DNA of 46,657 nt from Pseudomonadota bacterium (GCA_023394965.1 JAEWZX010000039.1:1-46657), one strand, 5' to 3'; shown: positions 6,469-14,925, counted from the first letter of the stretch. The notes: generated from the letters alone by a model not told the origin. Program-made: numbers and translations.

Positions 6469-8129
6469 TGATGCGCTTTTTCTCCACCAGCCGTCACCCC
6501 GGCCCCCGGATCAAGTCCGGGGTGACGGCTGTTCTTTTGACGGCGCTTGGTGCCACCCCCGCCCATGCCGCGACCGGCGAAGCGGTGAACCCGTGGGTGG
6601 CGCTCGCCTATCTCGTGTCGGGCGTGTTCTTCATCCTCGCGCTGCGCGGCCTGTCCTCGCCCGCGACGAGCCGGACGGGCAACCGCTTCGGCATGATCGG
6701 AATGCTGATTGCGGTGGTGACGACGCTGGTGACGCATTTTCCGACTATCGGAAATGAGTCATGCGCTGAAACCCTAGCGGTCACTCAATCTGGCAACAGT
6801 GAGTTCGTGACGCTGTGTGACGGCTTTCTAGCGCCAGACTGGGCTTCTTTCGGCGAAATCCTCATCGCCATTGCCATCGGTGCGCTCATCGGCGTGACCA
6901 TCGCCCGGCGCATTGCGATGACTGCGATGCCCGAACTGGTCGCGGCCTTCCACTCACTGGTTGGACTTGCTGCAGTGCTGGTGGGGTGGGCCGCCTATCT
7001 GAACCCAGGGGCCTTTGGCTTGTATGATCCGACCCTGGTCGTGCCGATTAATGACATCATGGTGGAATATGCTCAGGCGATCAGCCCCGTCAGCAAGATC
7101 GAAATGGGCCTCGGCATAGCCATTGGCGCGATCACCTTCTCCGGCTCGGTCATCGCCTTCCTGAAGCTGTCAGGACGCATGAGCGGTTCGCCCATCATCT
7201 TGCCCGCGCGCCACATCATCAATCTTGGCACGCTGGCAGCGATCATCGTGCTGACCGCGCTCTTCGCCATGGCCGCGCCCGCGCAGACCATGCCATTGAT
7301 CGTCGGCCTGACTGTGCTCGCCTTCCTCATCGGCTTCCTGCTGATCATTCCCATCGGCGGGGCGGACATGCCTGTCGTGGTCTCGATGCTGAACAGCTAT
7401 TCCGGCTGGGCCGCCGCCGCGATGGGCTTCACGCTTGGCAATACGGCGATGATCATCACCGGCGCGCTGGTGGGCTCTTCGGGTGCGATCCTGAGCTACA
7501 TCATGTGCCGCGCGATGAACCGCAGCTTCATCTCGGTGATCGCGGGCGGCTTCGGCGCGGACGATAGCGGCTCCGGCGGGGGCGAAGCGAAGGAGCAGCG
7601 CCCCTACAAGCAGGGCAGCGCAGCCGATGCGGCCTTCATGCTCGAACAGGCGGAAAAGGTTATCATCATCCCCGGCTACGGCATGGCAGTGGCGCAGGCG
7701 CAGCACGCGCTGCGCGAAATGGCCGACATCCTCGAAGAAAAGGGCGTGGAAGTGAAATACGCGATCCACCCCGTCGCGGGCCGGATGCCGGGGCATATGA
7801 ACGTGCTGCTCGCCGAAGCGCAGGTGCCTTACGAGAACGTCTTTGAACTGGAAGACATCAACAGCGAATTCGCGCAGGCCGACGTCGCCTTTATCATCGG
7901 CGCAAACGATGTGGTGAACCCGGCGGCCAAGACCGACAAGTCATCGCCCATCTACGGCATGCCCGTCTTCGACGTGGACAAGGCCAAGCAGGTCTTCTTC
8001 ATCAAACGTTCGATGGGCGGTGTGGGTTATGCCGGGGTCGACAATGACGTCTTTTACATGGACCAAACCATGATGCTGTTGTCCGATGCCAAGAAAATGG
8101 TCGAGGAAATCGTGAAGGCGCTCGACTGA
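6468..8129 (+). CDS. pntB: NAD(P) transhydrogenase, beta subunit, with extra N-terminus and loop insert
   Basis: Provides most of the transmembrane channel (domain II) and the NADP(H)-binding domain III. Domain III is at the C-terminus: IIPGYGMAVAQAQHAL, HPVAGRMPGHMNVLLAEA, and IGANDVVNPAA. At 553 aa it is longer than the usual 460-490. Two additions explain this. The first 40 residues form a signal-like leader ending ATPAHA, and its codons contain a REP-like palindrome. An insert of about 34 residues (about 92-125) sits between two membrane helices. It carries Cys99 and Cys117 and uses less GC-rich codons than its flanks. Translation probably starts at ATG 6468 or the adjacent ATG 6471. Confidence 0.93.
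   Translation: MMRFFSTSRHPGPRIKSGVTAVLLTALGATPAHAATGEAVNPWVALAYLVSGVFFILALRGLSSPATSRTGNRFGMIGMLIAVVTTLVTHFPTIGNESCAETLAVTQSGNSEFVTLCDGFLAPDWASFGEILIAIAIGALIGVTIARRIAMTAMPELVAAFHSLVGLAAVLVGWAAYLNPGAFGLYDPTLVVPINDIMVEYAQAISPVSKIEMGLGIAIGAITFSGSVIAFLKLSGRMSGSPIILPARHIINLGTLAAIIVLTALFAMAAPAQTMPLIVGLTVLAFLIGFLLIIPIGGADMPVVVSMLNSYSGWAAAAMGFTLGNTAMIITGALVGSSGAILSYIMCRAMNRSFISVIAGGFGADDSGSGGGEAKEQRPYKQGSAADAAFMLEQAEKVIIIPGYGMAVAQAQHALREMADILEEKGVEVKYAIHPVAGRMPGHMNVLLAEAQVPYENVFELEDINSEFAQADVAFIIGANDVVNPAAKTDKSSPIYGMPVFDVDKAKQVFFIKRSMGGVGYAGVDNDVFYMDQTMMLLSDAKKMVEEIVKALD
6491..6528. repeat. REP-like palindrome inside the pntB coding sequence
   Basis: CCGTCACCCCGG (6491-6502) and its exact complement CCGGGGTGACGG (6517-6528) enclose a 14-base loop containing GGATCAAGT. 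Sequences of this type (CACCCCGGACTTGATCCGGGGTG-like) are, as I recall, dispersed intergenic palindromes in sphingomonad and Caulobacter-type genomes. This copy is in frame and encodes residues 8-20 of PntB. Confidence 0.8.
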
Positions 8130-8130
8130 G

Positions 8131-8475
8131 ATGAAACGCGCCATAATCATCCTGGTCCTTCTTCTTGTGGTTGGCCTCATCATTTGGGCAACGGTCGGCG
8201 GGGGCCTGCAGGGTTCCGTGGAAAACAGTCTGGAACAGGAGATGGTTGCAGCCGGTCTGCCGCAACCCATGGCCGGATGCATGGCCGGGCGAATGGCGGA
8301 ACGGCTTTCCATCAGCCAGCTTCGAAAGCTGGAGAAGCTCCGGCCTGAGGAAGGCGAAGCCGACATTCCGCTAAGCATCGCTGAATTTCTTGAGCGGACG
8401 CGGCGGGTCGACGACCCCGAGGTGCTGGAGGTTGCTGCCAGCTCTGCGGCCATCTGTGCTTTCGGGGGGCGCTGA
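8131..8475 (+). CDS. Small membrane-anchored protein, conserved type, unknown function
   Basis: 114 aa. An N-terminal hydrophobic segment (about residues 4-24, IIILVLLLVVGLIIW) is followed by a soluble domain, so it is either a single-pass anchored or an exported protein. The soluble part holds two cysteines (in MAGCMAGRM and AAICAFGG) and a predicted helix, LSISQLRKLEKL. Its ATG begins one base after the pntB stop, so it is almost certainly cotranscribed with the pnt genes. I recognise no characterised family. It could assist the transhydrogenase or simply share the transcript. Confidence 0.7.
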   Translation: MKRAIIILVLLLVVGLIIWATVGGGLQGSVENSLEQEMVAAGLPQPMAGCMAGRMAERLSISQLRKLEKLRPEEGEADIPLSIAEFLERTRRVDDPEVLEVAASSAAICAFGGR

Positions 8476-8528
8476 GGCACTTGCAATCCCTCACCCTTGC
8501 GGCACAATGCCTTGCAGGGGAGAGACTC

Positions 8529-9722
8529 ATGAATATCAGACTGCCGCTAGCCGCTGCATTGCTTATCAGTGCGGCGCCCGTTTTTGCCGCCACCCATAAT
8601 GTCGCACCGGGCGAAAACGCCCAGCAGGCCTTGCAGGAAGCACTTATTCTTGCAGAGCCGGGTGACGAGATTGTCCTTGCAGCAGGGCACTACACGCTCA
8701 GTGACGGTCTCAGCCTGGATGTGGACAATGTCACCGTGCGCGGGGCGGGCATGGATGGGACCGTGCTCGACTTTACCGGCCAGCAGGGGTCGGGCGAAGG
8801 TTTGCTGGTCACGAGCGACAACGTAACCCTGCGCGATTTCGCACTGGAGAACCCCAAGGGCGATGGCATCAAGTCCAAGGGCGCGGACAATATCGTCTAT
8901 CATCGTATCCGCGTGACATGGACGCGGGGGCCGCATGCTGAAAATGGCGCCTATGGCATCTATCCTGTCGAAAGCACGGGCGTGCTTATCGATGGAGTGA
9001 AAGTGACCGGAGCGTCCGATGCGGGCATCTATGTCGGTCAGTCCAACCAGATTACCGTGCGCAATTCGATTGCCGAAGCGAATGTCGCCGGGATCGAGAT
9101 CGAGAACAGCCGTAATGCCCTGGTCGAACATAACATCGCAACGCGCAATACCGGCGGCATTCTGGTCTTCGATCTCCCTGCCCTGCCAGTAATGGGCGGG
9201 GGCAATGTCATTGTGGCAAACAACCTCGTGGTAGCCAACGACACACCCAATTTCGCCCCACCGGGCAATATCGTTGCCAGTGTGCGCCGGGGGACGGGTA
9301 TCCTGGTCATGGCGAATGACAAGGTCCTGATCGAAAACAATATCCTGTCGAAGAATCCAACCGCGCCGGTGATGGTGATTGCCTATACGCAGAGCTTCGA
9401 TGACGAACGGTATCATCCGCTGCCGCGTGACGTTGTGATTGGTGAGAATCTCTACGATGGGGGCGGTTACGATCCGCAGCTCGATGGTGCGGAAATGTTG
9501 CTGGGTGCCTTCGGCGGAGAGCTTCCTCCCGTCTTGTGGGATGGGCTGGGCTCGCTGACAGCGGTCGAAGGCACGTCTGGCTGGAGCCTCAATCTGACCG
9601 AGGCGGGCAAGGGTTTGGACGGAGCGCAGCCAGGCCCGCTGACGGTCGCCGCGCCGACAGGCGCGTTCGACCGCAGCGGGATTGGTGCGCCCGCCGAATT
9701 GGCAGCACGGTTGGGGGTATGA
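8529..9722 (+). CDS. Secreted parallel beta-helix repeat protein (TIGR03805-type)
   Basis: Starts with a clear signal peptide (MNIRLPLAAALLISAAPVFA). The mature protein is a run of right-handed beta-helix coils with repeated patterns such as VTVRGAGMDGTVLDF, VLIDGVKVTGASDAGIYVG, ITVRNSIAEANVAGIEIENS and ALVEHNIATRNTGGILVFD. Such folds occur in polysaccharide-acting and NosD-like periplasmic proteins. The ATG at 8529 is preceded by AGGGGAG and is preferred to an upstream in-frame start at 8481. The next gene overlaps its stop. As I recall, TIGR03805 proteins are found paired with TIGR03806 proteins, as here; function unknown. Confidence 0.88.
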   Translation: MNIRLPLAAALLISAAPVFAATHNVAPGENAQQALQEALILAEPGDEIVLAAGHYTLSDGLSLDVDNVTVRGAGMDGTVLDFTGQQGSGEGLLVTSDNVTLRDFALENPKGDGIKSKGADNIVYHRIRVTWTRGPHAENGAYGIYPVESTGVLIDGVKVTGASDAGIYVGQSNQITVRNSIAEANVAGIEIENSRNALVEHNIATRNTGGILVFDLPALPVMGGGNVIVANNLVVANDTPNFAPPGNIVASVRRGTGILVMANDKVLIENNILSKNPTAPVMVIAYTQSFDDERYHPLPRDVVIGENLYDGGGYDPQLDGAEMLLGAFGGELPPVLWDGLGSLTAVEGTSGWSLNLTEAGKGLDGAQPGPLTVAAPTGAFDRSGIGAPAELAARLGV

Positions 9723-10747
9723 AAGCGGCGACAGCCCTGCTCGCTGCCGCAAGCCTCGCAGTTGCTGGCTCCGTGGCTGTGCGGGCGGAACGTCTTTACT
9801 CCTCTGGCACTGCCGTGGAGGTAAATGACGGCGCCGTCCTTCAGGGAATGCCGCGGGTCCTGTCGGATTTCGGCTTCTTTGAAAATCCGTCTGAACAGAT
9901 GCCGACAGCGGGCGTCAGCCCTTATCGGCTGAACACACCGCTCTATTCCGATGGAGCGGAGAAGCTACGGTTTGTCTATCTTCCCGATGGGGCGCAGATG
10001 AAGGAGCAGGGCGAGGGGTTGCTCGACATTCCGGTTGGCGGAGCGTTGATCAAAACCTTTGCATTCGAGCAGGATGGCGCGCGCCGCCTTATCGAAACGC
10101 GCGTTTTGCTGCACCGTGCGGAAGGCTGGCTGGCTTTGCCATACCTCTGGAACGAGGAGCAGACCGAGGCACGTCTGGCGATTGCCGGTGCGCGCGTGGA
10201 CCTAACCACCCCTCAGGGGGAGGCGATCAGCTACCGCGTGCCCAACAAGAACCAGTGCAAGGAATGTCACGGGCTGGACGGGGCGGTAACACCGATTGGC
10301 CCGAAGGCGCGCAATCTTTCGCGCGAGTGGCTGGCGGGCATGGTTGCGGCGGCTCATCTCGATACCATGCCGAAGGATGCCGATCTGTTGCCGGTATGGG
10401 AAGAGCGAGGGAAAGCCGATGTGGCCACGGCGGCGCGTGCCTATCTCGACGTGAATTGCGCGCATTGCCACCGCCCCGGGGCGACCGCGTCCAACAGCGG
10501 CCTCGACCTGCGGTGGGAGCAGGACTCACCCGATGCTATCGGTATCCGCAAGCGACCCGTGGCCGCAGGGCGTGGGGCCGGGGGTCATCTGTTTGATATC
10601 GTTCCGGGTTCGCCCGATACGTCTATCCTGACTTACCGTATGGCCAGTTCAGAGCCGGGGGTGGCGATGCCCGAGCTGGGCAAGTCCACCGTGGATGAAG
10701 ACGGGCTCGATATCGTGCGGCGCTGGATTGTGGGGATGGCCCCGTGA
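9719..10747 (+). CDS. Periplasmic diheme c-type cytochrome (SO2930/HNE_0200-type, TIGR03806)
   Basis: Signal peptide, then a domain of about 150 residues, then two CxxCH haem-c sites: CKECH at 180-184 and CAHCH at 247-251. A long conserved region follows with TSILTYRMASSEPGVAMPELG, where the Met residues may serve as distal ligands. The protein should be exported and matured by the cytochrome c system in the periplasm. The ATG at 9719 overlaps the beta-helix stop, and the gene's own stop overlaps the hydrolase start, so the three proteins are probably made together. It is likely an electron carrier or redox enzyme, but its substrate is unknown. Confidence 0.88.
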   Translation: MKAATALLAAASLAVAGSVAVRAERLYSSGTAVEVNDGAVLQGMPRVLSDFGFFENPSEQMPTAGVSPYRLNTPLYSDGAEKLRFVYLPDGAQMKEQGEGLLDIPVGGALIKTFAFEQDGARRLIETRVLLHRAEGWLALPYLWNEEQTEARLAIAGARVDLTTPQGEAISYRVPNKNQCKECHGLDGAVTPIGPKARNLSREWLAGMVAAAHLDTMPKDADLLPVWEERGKADVATAARAYLDVNCAHCHRPGATASNSGLDLRWEQDSPDAIGIRKRPVAAGRGAGGHLFDIVPGSPDTSILTYRMASSEPGVAMPELGKSTVDEDGLDIVRRWIVGMAP

Positions 10748-11724
10748 AATGGTTCTGGCGCGCGCTTGGCGCCATTGCTGCGCTGCTGGTCGCGGCCTTT
10801 CTGATCTTTCGCGTGCCCGACACCGATCCTGCTGAAATGCTTGCCAAATATGGCGGCCCGCCATCACAGATGCTGGCCGTGGGAGGCGGGTGGCGGATGC
10901 ATGTGCGCGACGAGGGGCCGCGCGATGCGCCGGTGATTATCCTGCTGCATGGGTCGAATGCCGACCTTCACACATGGCAGAAATGGGTCGATGCGCTCAA
11001 AAACGAGTATCGCGTAATCCGCTTCGATCAGCGCGGTCACGGGCTGACGGGTCCTGGCACACATGACAATCACACGCTCGATTGGTTCACGAACGACGTC
11101 GAAACAGTCGCCGACGCGCTCGATGTCGGCCGTTTTACGCTGGCAGGCAATTCGATGGGCGGCGCGATCGCGATGAATTATGCCATCATCCATCCGGAAA
11201 GGCTGGAGGGGCTGGTGCTGATCGATGCGGCCGGGGCACCGGTTGCCCAGGCGGGGACCGGCAATCTGGCCTTCCGCCTGGCTGCCATGCCGGTGGTGGG
11301 CGATGTGCTGAGCCAGGTTCTGCCGCGCTCCGTGGTGGAAAAGAGCCTGTCGCAGAGCGTGTCCAATCAGGCGGTGGTGACACCGGAGGTGGTCGACCGC
11401 TATTGGGAGCTTGCCCGTTACCCCGGCAATCGCGCAGCGACCCGGCAACGGTTCTCCATGCCGCGCACCAGCTTCGATGCCGCCATGGTGGAGCAGGTGC
11501 AGGTTCCCGCGCTTGTCATGTGGGGCCGGGAGGATGCGCTGATCCCCTATGCGGCGGCTGGATGGTATATGGAGCATCTGCCCGATGCCACGCTCGCCGC
11601 CTATCCCGGAATCGGCCATCTGCCGATGGAAGAAGCGGCCGATCGCAGCGTGGCGGACCTGAAGGCATGGCTGGAAAAGGTGCGCCTGGACAGGGAAGCA
11701 GAAAACGCTGGAACCGCCTCTTGA
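10744..11724 (+). CDS. Membrane-anchored alpha/beta hydrolase
   Basis: An N-terminal transmembrane anchor (about residues 7-22) precedes an alpha/beta hydrolase domain. The catalytic triad is visible: Ser137 in the GNSMGG elbow, Asp264 in WGREDALIP and His292 in GIGHLPMEE. The oxyanion region is ILLHGSNADLHTW. An anchor places the enzyme in or on the periplasmic face of the inner membrane, beside the cytochrome and beta-helix protein encoded just upstream with a four-base overlap. Substrate unknown: esterase, lactonase and C-C hydrolase are all possible. Confidence 0.85.
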   Translation: MKWFWRALGAIAALLVAAFLIFRVPDTDPAEMLAKYGGPPSQMLAVGGGWRMHVRDEGPRDAPVIILLHGSNADLHTWQKWVDALKNEYRVIRFDQRGHGLTGPGTHDNHTLDWFTNDVETVADALDVGRFTLAGNSMGGAIAMNYAIIHPERLEGLVLIDAAGAPVAQAGTGNLAFRLAAMPVVGDVLSQVLPRSVVEKSLSQSVSNQAVVTPEVVDRYWELARYPGNRAATRQRFSMPRTSFDAAMVEQVQVPALVMWGREDALIPYAAAGWYMEHLPDATLAAYPGIGHLPMEEAADRSVADLKAWLEKVRLDREAENAGTAS

Positions 11725-11799
11725 CCAGCCCGTTCTTACCCCCTGATGCGCGGGCCAACCGCGGTCATGGATATTTCAGGGCGGAAAAAGGACGGACGG

Positions 11800-12489
11800 T
11801 TGCGCAAACTCGGCATTATCGGGGGCATGAGCTGGATTTCGACGCGGGCCTATTACGAACGTATCAATAAATTCGTCCAGAAGAAGGCCCCGCCGATGGC
11901 GAGCCCGCCGCTGCTGATCGAAAGCCTTGATTACGCGCCCATTGCCGCAGCCAAGAATGCCGATGACTGGGACAGCATCGCTGCGACACTTGTGGAATCG
12001 GCAAGACGGCTGGAAACCGGTGGCGCAGAAGGGCTGGTTCTGGCGGCCAATACGATGCACAAGGTTTTCGACCGGCTGACCGAGGCGGTATCCATCCCCG
12101 TGCTGCATATTGCGGATTGCGTCGGCGAGGCGATGAAGGACGATGAGTGCGAAAGCGCCGCCCTGCTCGGCACCCGTTTCGTGATGACGGAAAGCTTCTA
12201 TCGCCAGCGGCTCGTCTCTCATGGGGTGGATCTGCTGCCGCCCGATCAGGGCGATGTCGAACTGGTCGATGGCATCATTTACAAGGAACTGATGCTGGGC
12301 CGTGTCACCCGCGATGCCGAACGCGCGCTCAAGACCATCATCACGATGAAGGAAAAGGAAGGGGCACACGCTATCGTCCTGGCCTGTACCGAGCTTGAGC
12401 TGGTGGTCGATACGGATGCAAATGTGCTGCCGGTCTATAATTCGACCGACATTCATTGCCGGGCGGCGGCCGACTGGATTCTCTCCTGA
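11800..12489 (+). CDS. Aspartate/glutamate racemase-family protein (YgeA-like) with Ala at the first catalytic Cys position
   Basis: The fold signatures of the Asp/Glu racemase superfamily are present: GIIGGMSW at the N-terminus, an LLIESLDY strand, ALLGTRFVMTESFY and CTELELV. In canonical two-base racemases, cysteines in a CNTxH and a CTE motif act on opposite faces of the substrate. Here the first motif is AANTMH, with Ala83, while Cys196 is kept. E. coli YgeA, by my recollection, has Thr83/Cys197 and works essentially one way, so this enzyme may also be one-directional or have another role. The TTG at 11800 follows AAAGGA by seven bases and aligns with the family start. ATGs at 11746 and 11767 are alternatives with weak ribosome-binding sites. 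Confidence 0.82.
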   Translation: MRKLGIIGGMSWISTRAYYERINKFVQKKAPPMASPPLLIESLDYAPIAAAKNADDWDSIAATLVESARRLETGGAEGLVLAANTMHKVFDRLTEAVSIPVLHIADCVGEAMKDDECESAALLGTRFVMTESFYRQRLVSHGVDLLPPDQGDVELVDGIIYKELMLGRVTRDAERALKTIITMKEKEGAHAIVLACTELELVVDTDANVLPVYNSTDIHCRAAADWILS

Positions 12490-12547
12490 CCCGATCCGGC
12501 TGGCTTAACTGGCTGCCCCGCCGCACAACCCGCCGAAAATCGGTTGT

Positions 12548-12562
12548 GTTCGTATTTCGTTC
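12548..12562. promoter_or_regulatory. Candidate LexA box (GTTC-N7-GTTC)
   Basis: GTTCGTATTTCGTTC matches exactly the direct-repeat SOS box used by LexA in many alphaproteobacteria. It lies 41 bases upstream of the dGTPase start, in the only non-coding space between that gene and the racemase gene. A random eight-base match is expected about once in a window this size, so position is the main support. Confidence 0.4.
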
Positions 12563-12603
12563 ACGTTGTCGCCCCCCGGTCGCTGACCTAAGCGTCAGCG
12601 CGC

Positions 12604-13764
12604 ATGCACACAGCACCTTACGCATCCGATCCTGCCGCCAGCCGCGGACGCGAGTTTCCAGAAGAACGCGAGGGGTCGCGCGGGCCGCGCAGTGAATTTC
12701 AGCGTGATCGCGATCGCATCGTCCATTCGATCGCCTTTCGCCGCCTGCGATCGAAAACGCAGGTCTTTATCGCGCCGGATGGCGATCATTACCGCACCCG
12801 GCTGACGCATAGTATCGAGGTCGCCCAGGTGGGCCGTGTGATCGCGCGCGAACTGGGGCTGGATGAAGATCTGACGGAAGCGCTGTGCCTTGGTCACGAC
12901 ATTGGGCATCCACCTTTCGGCCATGCCGGTGAGGATGCGCTGGAAGAGGCGATGGCCGATGCCGGCGGGTACGATCACAATGCGCAGGGTTTGCGCACCC
13001 TGGCCCGGCTGGAAAGCCCATATTGCGATCATGATGGGCTGAACCTTACGTGGGAAACGCTGGAAGGGCTGGCCAAGCACAATGGCCCCGTCCTGGCCCC
13101 GAACTGGGCCCTTGCCGAAATCGACCGCGCGTTTTCGCTCGATCTGTCGACCTGGCCATCGCTGGAAGCCCAGGTGGCTGCGGTGGCCGATGACATCGCC
13201 TATGACAATCACGATATCGACGATGGCCTGCGCGCCGGCTTCCTCGCTCTCGACGATCTGCTCACGCTCGATTGGCTGGCGGATCAGTGGCGCGAAGTCG
13301 AAAGACGTTTTCCCCATGCCCCGCGCGACCGTCAGCTGCGCGAGCTTGTGCGAACGCAGATCGGCTTGATGGTCAACGATCTGCTGGCCCATACGCGCGA
13401 ACAGGTGAAAGGCATCGGCAGTGTCGATGAGGTCCGTATGGCAGGGCGCCAGTTGGCCGCGTTTTCCCCAGTGATGCGCGATCAGGAGCGCAGGCTGAAG
13501 CGCTTCATGTACGAGCGCCTCTATTATCATGCAGAACAGATCTCGACGGCAGAACATGCGCGCGATGTGATTTCGCGCCTGTTCACAGCCTATCAGCAGG
13601 ACGAGGCAAATCTGCCTGCCCCATGGCTCGCATCCCTGCCGCAGCAGGAACCGGAACGCAGCCGTCATATTGCGGATTTCATCGCCGGGATGACGGATCG
13701 CTATGCCATCGATCAGTGCCGGCGCATCTATGGCCGGGCACCTGAAGGCCTGAGCAATGTCTGA
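12604..13764 (+). CDS. dgt: Deoxyguanosinetriphosphate triphosphohydrolase-like HD-domain protein
   Basis: Hydrolyses dNTPs, classically dGTP, to the deoxynucleoside and triphosphate, and so influences dNTP pools; cytoplasmic. The HD-domain metal ligands are in place: RTRLTHSIEVAQ, LCLGHDIGHPPFGHAGE and the later Asp in ADDIAYDNHDIDDG. Other conserved segments are FRRLRSKTQVF and YDHNAQGLRTL. Its 386 residues match the shorter type-2 form common in alphaproteobacteria. It starts at ATG with a weak ribosome-binding site, and its end overlaps the next gene by eight bases. Confidence 0.92.
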   Translation: MHTAPYASDPAASRGREFPEEREGSRGPRSEFQRDRDRIVHSIAFRRLRSKTQVFIAPDGDHYRTRLTHSIEVAQVGRVIARELGLDEDLTEALCLGHDIGHPPFGHAGEDALEEAMADAGGYDHNAQGLRTLARLESPYCDHDGLNLTWETLEGLAKHNGPVLAPNWALAEIDRAFSLDLSTWPSLEAQVAAVADDIAYDNHDIDDGLRAGFLALDDLLTLDWLADQWREVERRFPHAPRDRQLRELVRTQIGLMVNDLLAHTREQVKGIGSVDEVRMAGRQLAAFSPVMRDQERRLKRFMYERLYYHAEQISTAEHARDVISRLFTAYQQDEANLPAPWLASLPQQEPERSRHIADFIAGMTDRYAIDQCRRIYGRAPEGLSNV

Positions 13765-14458
13765 CACGACCCGCATCGCGTTGATCGGAGCCACGGGGCT
13801 GATCGGCAGGACGGTGATGGGGCGCTGTATCGGGCGCGAGGATGTGCGGCTGACCGGTATTGCCCGGCGCGAGGTGAAACTGCCGCGCGGCATTCGCATG
13901 GAACTGTTCGTGGCCGAGCCTTCGAAATGGGGCGAGGTGATCGAAGCCATCCGCCCGCAGGCGCTGATCTGCGCGCTGGGCACGACATGGAAGAAGGCTG
14001 GCGAAGATGAAACGGCCTTCCGTGCAGTAGATGAACAACTCGTGCTGGAAACCGCGCGCGCGGCCAGGGAATTCGCTGTGGAACGGTTCGTCCATATCAG
14101 CTCGGTCGGTGCCGATCCGCTGTCGCGGACCTTCTATCTCAAGGTGAAAGGCGAGGTGGAGCGCGAACTGACCAGACTGCGCTTCGGCCGGCTGGACATA
14201 TTGCGGCCCGGCCTGCTGCTGGGCCAGCGCGAGGATGATCACCGCCCTGCGGAACGGCTGGGTATGGTTGCGGCACCGCTCGGCAGCCTGTTGCTGCATG
14301 GCAAGTATCGCCAATACCGCGCGATCAGGGCAGAAACTGTCGCGGACGCGGCACTCGCGCTGGCCAAGCGGGCGGCGAGGGGGCGCTTCGTTCACGATAA
14401 TGACGCCATTTTGCGTGCGGCAAAGACGTTGCCGCAGATCGAACACGACGCAGGCTAG
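13757..14458 (+). CDS. NAD(P)-binding atypical short-chain dehydrogenase-type protein
   Basis: The N-terminal Rossmann motif GATGLIG (about 11-17) is followed by ICALGTTWKKAG and HISSVGADPLSRTFYLKVKGEVE. This combination is typical of atypical SDRs of the NmrA/HTATIP2 type, which bind NAD(P)(H) and act as reductases or sensors. There is no classical YxxxK pair, although FYLKVKGE places Tyr and Lys close together. It overlaps the end of the dGTPase gene by eight bases and is followed at 17 bases by the ABA4-like gene, which has a strong GGGGAGAAAG site. Substrate unknown. Confidence 0.85.
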   Translation: MSDTTRIALIGATGLIGRTVMGRCIGREDVRLTGIARREVKLPRGIRMELFVAEPSKWGEVIEAIRPQALICALGTTWKKAGEDETAFRAVDEQLVLETARAAREFAVERFVHISSVGADPLSRTFYLKVKGEVERELTRLRFGRLDILRPGLLLGQREDDHRPAERLGMVAAPLGSLLLHGKYRQYRAIRAETVADAALALAKRAARGRFVHDNDAILRAAKTLPQIEHDAG

Positions 14459-14475
14459 CACCGGGGAGAAAGCGA

Positions 14476-14925
14476 ATGTGGGACACGGTATTCGGCACGG
14501 CCAACCTTCTGGCCATGATCATGTGGGCCGGACTGATCGTATTGCCGCGCTGGCCTGCCCTGCTGGCCGCTGTGCTTTACGCCGGGGTGGGGCTGCTATG
14601 CCTGGCCTATGCGGTTGGCATCGTCGGCATCCTTTCGGGTGGTTTCGATCCGGTCGGCCCCGGCGGAGGCGCCGACTTTTCGACCATCGAAGGCGTGCGC
14701 GCGATTTTTGCCAGCGATGGCGGGGTGACGATCGGATGGATCCATTATCTCGCCTTCGACCTGTTCGTCGGGCTCTGGATCGCGCGCGATGCGGATAGCA
14801 AAGGTTTCTCCCGCCTGGTTCAGGCACCGATACTTGTCGCCACCTTCCTGGCCGGCCCGGTGGGCCTGTTGCTGTGGCTGGCAATTCGCGAACGGCGGGC
14901 GCGGGCGGCGGGACGCTGGAAGTAA
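14476..14925 (+). CDS. ABA4-like (DUF4281) membrane protein
   Basis: 149 aa with four hydrophobic segments (about 5-24, 28-55, 90-108 and 118-137). The motifs TIEGVRAIF and GWIHYLAFDLFVGLWIARDA are diagnostic of the ABA4-like family. In plants ABA4 is needed for neoxanthin formation; the bacterial members are uncharacterised but occur in carotenoid-producing sphingomonads, so a link to pigment or lipid metabolism is plausible but unproven. GGGGAGAAAGCG provides the ribosome-binding site. Confidence 0.85.
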   Translation: MWDTVFGTANLLAMIMWAGLIVLPRWPALLAAVLYAGVGLLCLAYAVGIVGILSGGFDPVGPGGGADFSTIEGVRAIFASDGGVTIGWIHYLAFDLFVGLWIARDADSKGFSRLVQAPILVATFLAGPVGLLLWLAIRERRARAAGRWK

